Source: Catalimonadaceae bacterium JC749
GTDB lineage: Bacteria > Bacteroidota > Bacteroidia > Cytophagales > Cyclobacteriaceae
Assembly: GCA_021730635.1 (NCBI GenBank)
Contig: JAJNNC010000009.1
Span: 186,001-250,000 of the forward strand
Direction: 5' to 3'
DNA length: 64,000 bases
Shown here: positions 46,435 to 55,055 of the stretch, in pieces
Position numbering within the stretch: position 1 is the first letter of the stretch
Layout of the letters: each line of letters begins with the position of its first letter
Program-made: the position numbers and the translations under genes
The notes under the pieces: generated by a model
Seen by the model: only the letters and a program-made list of their open reading frames with translations
The model's database searches: none
Told to the model about the DNA's origin: nothing

Positions 46435-46686
46435 CTAGGATAAAAGATCATCCAGATCAACAGAATCCGTAAATTTTTCCAGCAAGTCAGTATTCTTATA
46501 ACTCACCATACTGTCGACAATGCCCATGTGAAGATTGTACCAGATTTCTACAAAAAAATCGTTGATTTGCAGCAAGCTGATTTTATGATTGAGCGTCTCT
46601 TTGGAGAAGAGTACACGTCCGTGTTGTTGCATATAGGTCAAACGACCGGAATGACTTAACTGATTGAATGCTAATTGGGTGAGCAT
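46435..46686 (-). CDS. Small conserved hypothetical protein
   Basis: This is an 83-residue protein reading MLTQLAFNQLSHSGRLTYMQ, then HGRVLFSKE and DFFVEIWYNL. This looks like a small protein type found repeatedly in Cytophagales genomes, with unknown function. The aromatic-rich core and acidic C-terminus (SVDLDDLLS) are its only features. It follows the 63-residue gene at 46720 by 33 bases and is likely in the same transcript. Confidence 0.6.
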   Translation of the reverse strand: MLTQLAFNQLSHSGRLTYMQQHGRVLFSKETLNHKISLLQINDFFVEIWYNLHMGIVDSMVSYKNTDLLEKFTDSVDLDDLLS

Positions 46687-46719
46687 AATAGGAATTAAAA
46701 ATAGAGAACAAAGTCTGAC

Positions 46720-46911
46720 TCAATGATCCAGATTGATATCATGCTTATAAAGCCAATCCTCCCAACTTGGGATTTTTCTGGCCAACGGATGCAGTGACGG
46801 ATCATACAGAACTTCTTTGTATTCTTCATACGATCTCCTTAATAACTTTTTGAAACCTTCTGGTAATTCCGACCAGCTTAGAATCTTTTTTTCTTTTTTC
46901 AAAACCTCCAT
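46720..46911 (-). CDS. Very small hypothetical protein
   Basis: This is a 63-residue charged protein reading MEVLKKEKKILSWSELPEGF, rich in Lys, Glu and Trp, with no recognised family. Its clean start, lack of overlap with other genes and position 33 bases before a better-supported small gene make it plausible. It could be part of a two-gene unit of unknown function, but no toxin-antitoxin signature was found. Confidence 0.4.
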   Translation of the reverse strand: MEVLKKEKKILSWSELPEGFKKLLRRSYEEYKEVLYDPSLHPLARKIPSWEDWLYKHDINLDH

Positions 46912-47052
46912 GTCAAGATTGAATAAAGCAACCAGTAATAAAAATACTATTTAGATCTAATTTTGTTTATAATATTACGTCAATGATTAAATAGTGTTTA
47001 TTATCCTGCTTCTATTAGCTGGTCTTTGTCAGCCTTAAGACCACAATAAGTA

Positions 47053-48618
47053 CTATACACTGATTACTTCCTGATCTTGTAAAACCTTCCTGGCTTTCTG
47101 CTGAATTACCTCCTGAACCGAGCACTTCTCTATCTTACTTTCCAGCCAGGATATGATATCAAAGTAAATAAAAGCCCTCTTTTCATATGGACGATCAATC
47201 AGAGTAAGAAGTTGTGTTCTCAGCTCCTGAAAACACCTGAGCAGTTCCCGGTCGGTGGTTTCAATCGACAGGTTTTTTAAAAACTGAAGAATATATTTCT
47301 GATAATCTCCCAAGTCATCCCGCTGTAATAAAAAGCGGTAAGTAGATTTAATATAATAATCAATAATATCAGTATTACCCAGCTCATAATGGCTGATCAG
47401 GTTCAGGATCCGGGCAAAACAGTGAATGTCTTCCCGTAAATCCACATGTTGTTCGTTGATAATTTTCTGCAGCCAGTAAACAGCCATCCGGTGGTTACTG
47501 TCACCAAAATACATGCAAGCTATTTTGTAATAGAATATGATGGTGGAGTGTTTTCCTAATTTATCCACAAATTGATCCAGGTCATCCTCAATCTTACTGA
47601 CCAAAGTTACCCCCTCAGAAAAACTACCCGTCAGAAAATACTTATTCATCTCATGAATGGTGATATACTTAAAGAGCATAGCCTGCAGGTTCCTGTTTAA
47701 CTCCACTTTGGGTATCTGATCAATGGCCTTCAATTTGGATAAAGTCCTTACAAGTTCCTTGTATTTGACCAGTTTGTTCTGACAAACCATCAGGTTATTC
47801 AGCCCCCGGATATACATGATGGTCTTTTCCGGAACCTGCTCAGGATGGCGATCAAACAAAGCCACCCATTTTCTGGCGAAATGATAAGCATTCTCAAAAT
47901 CCTGGATAAATAAAAAGTACACCACATGGACGTTATACAGATTCAGCTTTTCATTAAAGGAAAGGTAAGCCTCATCAAATTCGGGCATGCTTTCCTGAAT
48001 ATAACTTTTAATCTCCGCCAGGTACTCTTCCTTCCTGACGAAGCCTGTTTTCACATACCAGTTATTGAGCCTCACCAGGATGTTGGACAAGGTGTTTATA
48101 TTATTGATACGTACATTCACCTCCTTTACTTCCCTGATAATGCTGTTGACCTTTTCAGGATTTTCATTTCCGATACCCCTGGCCACCACATTCTTCTCAA
48201 GCTTTAAAATCTCAAGCCTCAATTCCAGATTGTCGCTCTTTAAGGCCAGCTTTTTGGCTTTTTTAAGAGCCTTCAGACACAACTGGTAGAGCCCCCGGTC
48301 AAATAAAATCTGACTATGATCCAGGTATTCACGTATCTGAATGTCTTTGTTTTTTTTCATATGATACGACCGCATACAGTGCATGATCTTGTCATACAAG
48401 TATGCTTTCAGATTGGATAGCTGCTGAGGCTTTATTGTAGGGTTTTGCTGTAGTATTTCCTTTTCATCATATTGGTCGGTTGCCTCTACCGCATCGAACA
48501 ACAACAGGATTTTTTGATTTTCCCCGAACTGGGTCATATAAAGCTTGCAATACCTTTTTTCGCTTTTTGTCAATGATTTGATCAGTTGAAACAAGGCTTC
48601 AGATTTTTGCTTAGGCAT
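47053..48618 (-). CDS. Large helical (TPR-like) protein of unknown function
   Basis: This is a 521-residue soluble, mainly helical protein. The N-terminus (KSEALFQLIKSLTKSEKRYCKLYMTQFGEN) and the repeated paired helices (for example YQLCLKALKKAKKLALKSDNLELRLEILKLEKNVVA) suggest a degenerate TPR or similar solenoid. Proteins starting with this block seem typical of Cytophagales, and none has a known function. It is divergent from leuA, so the 48619-48784 spacer must hold both promoters. Confidence 0.7.
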   Translation of the reverse strand: MPKQKSEALFQLIKSLTKSEKRYCKLYMTQFGENQKILLLFDAVEATDQYDEKEILQQNPTIKPQQLSNLKAYLYDKIMHCMRSYHMKKNKDIQIREYLDHSQILFDRGLYQLCLKALKKAKKLALKSDNLELRLEILKLEKNVVARGIGNENPEKVNSIIREVKEVNVRINNINTLSNILVRLNNWYVKTGFVRKEEYLAEIKSYIQESMPEFDEAYLSFNEKLNLYNVHVVYFLFIQDFENAYHFARKWVALFDRHPEQVPEKTIMYIRGLNNLMVCQNKLVKYKELVRTLSKLKAIDQIPKVELNRNLQAMLFKYITIHEMNKYFLTGSFSEGVTLVSKIEDDLDQFVDKLGKHSTIIFYYKIACMYFGDSNHRMAVYWLQKIINEQHVDLREDIHCFARILNLISHYELGNTDIIDYYIKSTYRFLLQRDDLGDYQKYILQFLKNLSIETTDRELLRCFQELRTQLLTLIDRPYEKRAFIYFDIISWLESKIEKCSVQEVIQQKARKVLQDQEVISV

Positions 48619-48784
48619 CGTAAATATTATTAATACTAAACCGCCAATAACAACAATTAATAGATTTCGTTATAAATATATGAGAATTAGAAACCGTAAA
48701 ATAAATTTATTTTTATTTTTTTTACCCAAAGCAATATTCTAATTTTCAAGCTGTGTTGATATGTTAATAAAACATAAAAAATTT

Positions 48785-49945
48785 ATGGCAGAACGTGTTT
48801 ATATATTTGATACAACGCTCAGGGATGGAGAACAGGTACCTGGATGTCAATTGAATACAGATGAAAAAGTGATCATTGCCAAAGCCTTGGAAACTCTTGG
48901 CGTTGACGTCATTGAAGCAGGCTTTCCTATTTCTAGCCCTGGTGATTTTAAATCTGTTGTTGAAATTTCCAAGGCAGTCAGCAATCCTGTCATCACTGCC
49001 TTATCCAGAGCGGTAGAAAAAGATATTGACCGTGCCGCAGAAGCCTTACAATATGCCAAAAGAGGACGCATTCATACAGGTATCGGTACCTCCGATCAAC
49101 ACATTTTTACAAAATTACGATCAGACAGGGACAAGGTATTGGAAAGAGCCGTAGCCGCCGTCAAATATGCCAAGAAATATGTAGAAGATGTGGAGTTTTA
49201 TGCAGAAGACGCCGGAAGGACAGACAATGAGTATCTGGCCAGAGTGCTGGAAGCGGTTGTCAAAGCCGGTGCTACTGTCCTTAACATTCCGGATACTACA
49301 GGCTTTTGTCTGCCAGAAGAATACGGAAGAAAAATCAAATATCTGAAAGATAACGTAAAGGACATTGACAAAGCGATCATCTCTACCCATTGCCACAACG
49401 ATCTGGGTCTTGCCGTAGCGAATTCTATAGCTGCTGTGCAAAATGGAGCCCGACAGATAGAATGTACTATCAATGGAATCGGAGAGCGGGCAGGCAATAC
49501 TTCTTTGGAAGAAGTGGTGATGATCATGGTCAAGCACCCCTCTATCGGTGTGGAAACGAAGATCAATACACGACAGCTTTACCCTACCAGCCAGTTGGTT
49601 TCTAAAATGATGAACATGCCTATTCAACCCAATAAGGCTGTGGTTGGTAAAAATGCTTTTGCGCATTCCTCTGGTATTCATCAGGATGGTGTGATCAAAA
49701 ATCGCGAAAACTATGAAATTATTGATCCCCATGAAGTTGGCGTAGATAAGTCATCTATCATCCTCACGGCCAGAAGCGGAAGAGCTGCGCTGCATTATAA
49801 CCTGAAAAATTTGGGGGTTGACCTCAATAAAGAAGAACTGGATGAAGCTTACGAACGTTTTCTGGAGATGGCCGATGACATCAAGGTGATCCGGGATGAA
49901 GATCTGAAAAGATTGGTGGATCAACTACCCTTCAAATCTGCCTGA
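48785..49945 (+). CDS. leuA: 2-isopropylmalate synthase, short form
   Basis: The product is 386 residues from the ATG at 48785 ([17 protein letters not shown]). An in-frame ATG at 48761 adds eight basic residues. The enzyme condenses 2-oxoisovalerate with acetyl-CoA, the first committed step to leucine. DTTLRDGEQ, the THCHNDLG metal site and [12 protein letters not shown] are all present. The protein ends at about the point where the catalytic and linker parts of the classical 500-plus-residue enzyme finish, so the C-terminal LeuA dimer (leucine-binding) domain is missing. Feedback inhibition through that domain is therefore not expected. It is the first gene of leuA-leuC-leuD-leuB. Confidence 0.93.
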   Translation: MAERVYIFDTTLRDGEQVPGCQLNTDEKVIIAKALETLGVDVIEAGFPISSPGDFKSVVEISKAVSNPVITALSRAVEKDIDRAAEALQYAKRGRIHTGIGTSDQHIFTKLRSDRDKVLERAVAAVKYAKKYVEDVEFYAEDAGRTDNEYLARVLEAVVKAGATVLNIPDTTGFCLPEEYGRKIKYLKDNVKDIDKAIISTHCHNDLGLAVANSIAAVQNGARQIECTINGIGERAGNTSLEEVVMIMVKHPSIGVETKINTRQLYPTSQLVSKMMNMPIQPNKAVVGKNAFAHSSGIHQDGVIKNRENYEIIDPHEVGVDKSSIILTARSGRAALHYNLKNLGVDLNKEELDEAYERFLEMADDIKVIRDEDLKRLVDQLPFKSA

Positions 49946-49992
49946 TACTATTTTATAATCTATTAACACTACTGACAGGATCCTTGTAAATT

Positions 49993-51411
49993 ATGCCAGG
50001 TAAAACATTGTTTGACAAAATCTGGGAGAATCATATAGTCACCAGTATAGAAAACGGGCCGGATGTTTTGTACATCGACCGGCATTTTATTCATGAAGTA
50101 ACAAGCCCACAGGCTTTCGCTGGTTTGGAGCAAAGAGGCATCTCTGTTTTTCGTCCTGCACAAACCATTGCCACAGCCGACCATAATGTACCTACCAAAG
50201 ACCAGCATCTGCCCATCCGGGAAGCCCTATCACGCTTTCAGGTGGAGAAGCTCACTGAGAACTGCGCCAATTATGGTATCAACCTGTATGGTCTGGGGCA
50301 TCCGTTTCAGGGCATCGTCCATGTGATCGGTCCCGAATTAGGGATTACCCAACCCGGCATGACTATCGTATGCGGCGATAGCCATACTTCCACCCATGGT
50401 GCCTTTGGGTCTATTGCGTTCGGCATTGGTACCAGTGAAGTGGAACAGGTGCTGGCCACCCAATGCTTGTTGCAGAACAAGCCCAAGAAAATGAAAATAG
50501 AGATCAACGGACCTCTGCAGAAAGGCGTCGTTGCCAAAGATATTATCTTGTATATTATCTCCAAGATTTCAGCCAGTGGAGGAACCGGTTACTTTGTAGA
50601 ATACGCCGGCTCTACCATCCGCAGCCTGTCGATGGAAGCCCGCATGACCATTTGCAATATGAGTATTGAAATGGGCGCACGGGGTGGTATGATCGCACCT
50701 GATGAAACTACCTTCCAGTACATCAAAGGAAGAAAGTTTGCCCCTCAGGGTAAAGATTTTGAGCAGGCAGTAGCCTATTGGAAAACCTTACCCAGTGATC
50801 CGGATGCTGAATATGATGAAGCTCTGTATTTTGATGCTTCTGACATCGAACCCATGATCACCTATGGTACCAATCCGGGCATGGGTATTAAAATTACCGG
50901 CACCGTGCCTGAAGTCAGTGCCATTGAACAGGAAGAAAGAAGCTCCTTCCAGAAATCACTGGAATATATGGCTATAGAACCGGGTGCCAGGCTTTTAGGA
51001 AAAAGTGTCAACTATGTATTTATTGGCAGTTGCACCAATGCCCGTATTGAAGATTTGAGAATGGTCGCCCAGTTGGTCAAGGGAAAAAAGAAAGCAGCGC
51101 ATGTGAATGCTTTGATTATTCCCGGTTCCAAACAGGTAGAAAAGCAAGCCAAAGAAGAAGGTATCGATCAGATCCTGGCCGCCGCAGGTTTCGAATTACG
51201 GGGTCCGGGATGTTCTGCCTGCCTGGGGATGAATGAAGATAAGGTTCCCAAAGGTGAATACTGTGTCTCCACTTCTAACAGAAACTTTGAAGGAAGACAG
51301 GGTCCTGGCGCCAGAACATTTCTGGTAAGCCCACTCACTGCGGCAGCCACCGCTATCAACGGCTATATCAGCGATGTACGTGAAATGTTGGAAGAAACAG
51401 TCTTAGTATAA
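49993..51411 (+). CDS. leuC: 3-isopropylmalate dehydratase large subunit
   Basis: This 472-residue subunit of the [4Fe-4S] isopropylmalate isomerase acts in leucine synthesis. The cluster cysteines are in IGSCTNARI (first) and GPGCSACLG (second and third). [13 protein letters not shown] and the N-terminal [12 protein letters not shown] are family blocks. Length is normal. It starts 47 bases after leuA, and leuD follows after one base. Confidence 0.97.
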   Translation: MPGKTLFDKIWENHIVTSIENGPDVLYIDRHFIHEVTSPQAFAGLEQRGISVFRPAQTIATADHNVPTKDQHLPIREALSRFQVEKLTENCANYGINLYGLGHPFQGIVHVIGPELGITQPGMTIVCGDSHTSTHGAFGSIAFGIGTSEVEQVLATQCLLQNKPKKMKIEINGPLQKGVVAKDIILYIISKISASGGTGYFVEYAGSTIRSLSMEARMTICNMSIEMGARGGMIAPDETTFQYIKGRKFAPQGKDFEQAVAYWKTLPSDPDAEYDEALYFDASDIEPMITYGTNPGMGIKITGTVPEVSAIEQEERSSFQKSLEYMAIEPGARLLGKSVNYVFIGSCTNARIEDLRMVAQLVKGKKKAAHVNALIIPGSKQVEKQAKEEGIDQILAAAGFELRGPGCSACLGMNEDKVPKGEYCVSTSNRNFEGRQGPGARTFLVSPLTAAATAINGYISDVREMLEETVLV

Positions 51412-51412
51412 T

Positions 51413-52006
51413 ATGGAAAAGTTTACCACCCTTACCTCCACCATAGTTCCCATTCCCACCCGTAACATAGATACGGATCAGATCATTCCTGCCCGTTTTC
51501 TGAAAGCAACCACCCGGAAAGGTTTTGGGGATAACCTGTTCCGTGACTGGCGTTATGATGAAAATAATATACCCAAACCTGATTTTATCCTGAACAGACC
51601 TGAAATACAGGGTGAAATACTGGTAGCTGGCAAAAATTTTGGTTGTGGTTCCAGCCGGGAGCATGCAGCCTGGGCCATTCATGATTATGGTTTCCGGGTA
51701 GTAGTTTCCAGCTTTTTTGCCGACATTTTTAAAAACAATGCCCTGAACAATGGTCTTTTGCCTGTGCAGGTGACGGATGCATTTTTGCAGAAAATATTTG
51801 AAACCCATGAGAAAACACCCTCCATGGAATTGCTTGTAGACCTGCCCAATCAACTGATTGGTATACAAGGAACTTCTATGCAGGAAAAATTTGACATTAA
51901 CGCTTATAAAAAACATTGTCTGATCAACGGCTTCGATGATATTGACTTTCTGCTCAGTCAGCAGGATAAGATTGAAGCCTATGAAAAAAACTATATTAAT
52001 AACTAA
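51413..52006 (+). CDS. leuD: 3-isopropylmalate dehydratase small subunit
   Basis: This 197-residue swivel-domain partner of LeuC has the active-site block [15 protein letters not shown] and the N-terminal [17 protein letters not shown]. It begins one base after the leuC stop, indicating coupled translation and a 1:1 complex. Length is normal. Confidence 0.97.
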   Translation: MEKFTTLTSTIVPIPTRNIDTDQIIPARFLKATTRKGFGDNLFRDWRYDENNIPKPDFILNRPEIQGEILVAGKNFGCGSSREHAAWAIHDYGFRVVVSSFFADIFKNNALNNGLLPVQVTDAFLQKIFETHEKTPSMELLVDLPNQLIGIQGTSMQEKFDINAYKKHCLINGFDDIDFLLSQQDKIEAYEKNYINN

Positions 52007-52016
52007 CTAACATTCT

Positions 52017-53108
52017 GTGATGCGAAAAAAAATATCTGTTTTAGCTGGTGATGGTATAGGTCCTGAAGTGACCAAGCAAGCGCTGAAGGTGCTAAGAGCA
52101 GTAGAACGAGCCTATGGGCACGAATTTGAATTCCAGGAAGGCCTGGTAGGTGCCGCGGCTATAGACGAAACGGGAGACCCTTTTCCCCGTGAGACAGAAG
52201 AATTGTGCTTAAAGGCGGATGCTATCCTGTTTGGAGCGATAGGGCATCCTAAATATGATAATGATCCTAATGCTAAAGTGAGACCGGAACAGGGTCTGTT
52301 GGCCATGCGAAAAAAACTGGGCCTCTTTTCTAATGTCCGCCCGGTGAAGAGTTATCGTGCCATCAGTCATATTTCTCCCCTGAAACCAGAGATCGTGGAA
52401 AATGCGGACTTTGTGGTTTTCAGAGAACTCACCGGTGGTATCTATTTTGGAGAACCCCGTGGTCGGAGTGAAAATGGAAAAACCGCGTATGACACCTGCA
52501 TCTATACCAAAGATGAAATACTGCGGATCACCAAACTGGCCTTTGAGGCAGCGGCTAAAAGAAGAAAATGTGTAACCCTGGTCGACAAAGCCAATGTACT
52601 GGCTACCTCCCGTTTATGGCGTGAGACTGTGCAGGAATATGGACGACAGTTTCCGGATATCAAACTGGATTATATGTACATCGACAGTGCAGCCATGAAG
52701 CTGATACAGAATCCGGGCTATTTCGATGTGGTTCTGACAGAAAATATGTTCGGAGATATTCTGACAGATGCTGCCTCAGTCATTACCGGCTCGCTGGGAA
52801 TGCTGCCTTCTGCTTCTATGGGTGAAAAAGTAGCCCTTTTTGAACCCATCCATGGCTCCTACCCTGAAGTAGCCGGAAAGCTGAGAGCTAATCCGATTGG
52901 TGCTATCCTTTCTGCCGCCATGATGCTGAATTATGCATTTAATATGGTGACAGAAAGCAATGCAATCAAAGCTGCCGTAGACAAGTCTCTCCAGGAAGGA
53001 TTTGTGACAGAGGATATCAATTATGATGATCCTAAATCTACTGAAGAGGTAGGTGATAGGATTGCTACGCTGGTGTGGAGAGGTAAGAAAGAACCTGCTG
53101 CGAGGTAA
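52017..53108 (+). CDS. leuB: 3-isopropylmalate dehydrogenase
   Basis: This is a 363-residue NAD-dependent beta-decarboxylating dehydrogenase: GDGIGPEVTKQALKVL, substrate-binding arginines in the RPEQGLLAMRKKLGLFSNVRPVK segment, and the Mg2+-binding ENMFGDILTDAASV, followed by the NAD-selecting GSLGMLPSASMG and EPIHGSYPEVAG blocks. It completes the four-gene leucine block and is followed by the ilv promoter and attenuator, so read-through into ilv genes would be controlled by the terminator at 53292-53322. Confidence 0.97.
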   Translation: MMRKKISVLAGDGIGPEVTKQALKVLRAVERAYGHEFEFQEGLVGAAAIDETGDPFPRETEELCLKADAILFGAIGHPKYDNDPNAKVRPEQGLLAMRKKLGLFSNVRPVKSYRAISHISPLKPEIVENADFVVFRELTGGIYFGEPRGRSENGKTAYDTCIYTKDEILRITKLAFEAAAKRRKCVTLVDKANVLATSRLWRETVQEYGRQFPDIKLDYMYIDSAAMKLIQNPGYFDVVLTENMFGDILTDAASVITGSLGMLPSASMGEKVALFEPIHGSYPEVAGKLRANPIGAILSAAMMLNYAFNMVTESNAIKAAVDKSLQEGFVTEDINYDDPKSTEEVGDRIATLVWRGKKEPAAR

Positions 53109-53139
53109 CCTCTAATTTTCGGTAAAAAAACTATTTAGA

Positions 53140-53171
53140 TTTGCAACAAAAAGTAACTTTCATTAAATTTG
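53140..53171 (+). promoter_or_regulatory. Predicted promoter of the ilv operon
   Basis: TTTG at 53140-53143 and TAAATTTG at 53164-53171 (20 bases between them) match the Bacteroidota -33/-7 consensus. Transcription would start near 53178, about 15 bases before the leader-peptide ATG. A second -7 match, TAGATTTG (53136-53143), overlaps the -33 element. Confidence 0.65.
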
Positions 53172-53192
53172 TGCCAATAAAGTATTTTCTAT

Positions 53193-53264
53193 ATGAGTTT
53201 ACTGGTTTCTATACTTTCTATCGTGGTGGTCCTTATCGTGGTTCCCACACCGGCATACGGGTGA
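53193..53264 (+). CDS. ilv operon leader peptide (branched-chain attenuator peptide)
   Basis: This 23-codon open frame runs from ATG at 53193 to TGA at 53262-53264. Its product is MSLLVSILSIVVVLIVVPTP followed by AYG. Of 23 residues, 13 are Leu, Ile or Val, concentrated between residues 3 and 17. It sits just after a consensus promoter and just before an attenuator hairpin set in front of ilvD. Ribosome stalling at these codons when branched-chain tRNAs are uncharged would favour the antiterminator. The peptide itself needs no function. It is too short for routine gene calling and would usually be missed. Confidence 0.85.
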   Translation: MSLLVSILSIVVVLIVVPTPAYG

Positions 53265-53305
53265 GTATAGAAGCCTATTGAATATATTGAAAGCTCTTCT
53301 CACCC
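53246..53305 (+). promoter_or_regulatory. Attenuator pairing segments (protector and antiterminator)
   Basis: Segment 1 (CAC and CCG, 53246-53252, with one bulged A) pairs with CGGGTG (53258-53263) as a protector hairpin spanning the leader stop codon. Segment 2, GGGTGAG (53259-53265), is exactly complementary to CTCACCC (53299-53305), which overlaps the 5' arm and loop of the terminator. Pairing 2:3 therefore prevents terminator formation, as in classical amino-acid attenuators. Confidence 0.75.
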
Positions 53306-53322
53306 CGAGAAGGGCTTTTTTT
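53292..53322 (+). terminator. Attenuator terminator upstream of ilvD
   Basis: AGCTCTTCTC (53292-53301) pairs with GAGAAGGGCT (53307-53316), ten pairs including one G-U, around a 5-base loop, followed by a run of seven T (53316-53322). It lies 28 bases before the ilvD start and after the leader peptide. Confidence 0.88.
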
Positions 53323-53350
53323 ATGCTATATAACCTAAATCTGATATGGA

Positions 53351-55033
53351 ATGTCAAAAAAATTAAACAAATACAGCGCTACCATCACACAAGATGAGTC
53401 CTTGCCCGCAGCCCAGGCTATGCTTTATGGCGTCGGACTCAAAGATGAGGATTTTTCCAAACCACAAGTAGGCATTGTCAGCACAGGCTATGAGGGCAAT
53501 ACCTGCAACATGCATCTCAACGGATTTGCCAAAGAGGTTAAAGCTTCTGTGCAGGCACAGGATATTATTGGGCTCATTTTCAATACTATAGGGGTCAGTG
53601 ACGGTATGTCTATGGGCACGGCCGGCATGGCTTATTCTTTACCTTCCCGTGATATTATCGCCGATTCTATAGAGACAGTGGTCCGGGCTCAATGGTATGA
53701 TGCTGTGATAGCCATCGCCGGTTGTGATAAAAATATGCCGGGAGCCATGATGGCTATCGGCCGGCTGAATCGACCTGCTATTCTTGTCTATGGCGGCACT
53801 ATCAGCCCAGGACATTATAAGGGCGAAGACCTGAATATCATTTCTGCTTTTGAAGCCTACGGCAAAAAGATCACGGAAAAAATTACCCCGGAAGACTTCA
53901 AAGCCGTGATTAAGAATGCTTGTCCCAGTGCCGGAGCCTGTGGCGGTATGTATACTGCCAACACCATCGCCTCTGCCATTGAAGCCATGGGTATGAGCCT
54001 GCCCTATAGCTCTTCAAACCCTGCTACCAGCAGTGCCAAAAAAGAAGAGCTGGCACAAGTAGGCCCTGCCATTCTCCAATTGCTGGAACGCGACCTGAAA
54101 CCTCAGGATATTATGACATTTGAGGCTTTTGAGAATGCCATCACCCTGGTCATGGCTCTGGGAGGATCTACCAATGCAGTGATGCATTTGATCGCTATGG
54201 CAAAGGCAATAGGTGTTAAACTGTCCTTGGAAGATTTTCAACGCATCAGTGATAAAACTCCTTATATTGCCGATCTGAAGCCCAGCGGTAAGTACCTGAT
54301 GGAAGACCTTCACCGGATCGGCGGCATCCCTGCTGTGATGAAACTATTGCTCGAAGCGGGTTATCTACATGGTGATTGTTTAACAGTGACCGGCAAGACC
54401 ATACGGGAAAACCTGGCCAATGTCACACCTCTGCAGGAAGATCAACGGATTATTTATCCCCTCTCCTCTCCTATCAAACCCAGTGGCCATTTACAGATTT
54501 TGCATGGTAATCTGGCTCCTCAAGGTTCTGTGGCCAAAATCACTGGTAAGGAAGGAGAAATATTTGAAGGCACTGCCAAAGTATTTGATAGCGAAGATGC
54601 TGCCAACCAGGCCATTTCCAATAATCATATACAGGCGGGCGATGTGGTCGTCATTCGCTATGAAGGGCCGAAAGGCGGTCCTGGGATGCGGGAAATGCTG
54701 AAGCCTACGTCTGCCATCATGGGTGCAGGCTTGGGAGACAAAGTGGCGTTGATCACCGATGGCCGGTTTTCAGGAGGAACTCATGGCTTTGTGGTGGGCC
54801 ACATCACTCCGGAGGCTTTTGAAGGCGGTCCACTGGCTTTATTGCAAAACGGAGACAAAATAATGATTGATGTGACCCATAACAGCATCAATGTTGAACT
54901 AAGTGAAGAGGAATTGCATTCAAGAAAAAAGCAATGGACGCAACCAGCGCCTAAAGTGAAACAAGGAATTTTATATAAATATATGAAAACTGTATCCTCC
55001 GCCTCTGAAGGCTGTGTTACAGATGAACTTTAA
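53351..55033 (+). CDS. ilvD: Dihydroxy-acid dehydratase
   Basis: This 560-residue Fe-S dehydratase is the third common step in valine and isoleucine synthesis. The cluster cysteines are in [19 protein letters not shown] and [35 protein letters not shown] is the C-terminal family block. It is the first structural gene of the ilv operon, controlled by the attenuator just upstream. ilvB follows after a 22-base gap. Confidence 0.97.
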   Translation: MSKKLNKYSATITQDESLPAAQAMLYGVGLKDEDFSKPQVGIVSTGYEGNTCNMHLNGFAKEVKASVQAQDIIGLIFNTIGVSDGMSMGTAGMAYSLPSRDIIADSIETVVRAQWYDAVIAIAGCDKNMPGAMMAIGRLNRPAILVYGGTISPGHYKGEDLNIISAFEAYGKKITEKITPEDFKAVIKNACPSAGACGGMYTANTIASAIEAMGMSLPYSSSNPATSSAKKEELAQVGPAILQLLERDLKPQDIMTFEAFENAITLVMALGGSTNAVMHLIAMAKAIGVKLSLEDFQRISDKTPYIADLKPSGKYLMEDLHRIGGIPAVMKLLLEAGYLHGDCLTVTGKTIRENLANVTPLQEDQRIIYPLSSPIKPSGHLQILHGNLAPQGSVAKITGKEGEIFEGTAKVFDSEDAANQAISNNHIQAGDVVVIRYEGPKGGPGMREMLKPTSAIMGAGLGDKVALITDGRFSGGTHGFVVGHITPEAFEGGPLALLQNGDKIMIDVTHNSINVELSEEELHSRKKQWTQPAPKVKQGILYKYMKTVSSASEGCVTDEL

Positions 55034-55055
55034 ACAAATATAAATTAGCATAGTC

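Noticed and set aside
48680-48742. A 20-codon frame upstream of leuA with several Leu and Phe codons, possibly a leu leader peptide.
   Set aside because: No terminator or alternative hairpins lie between it and leuA, and the Leu/Phe codons come from an A+T-rich stretch.
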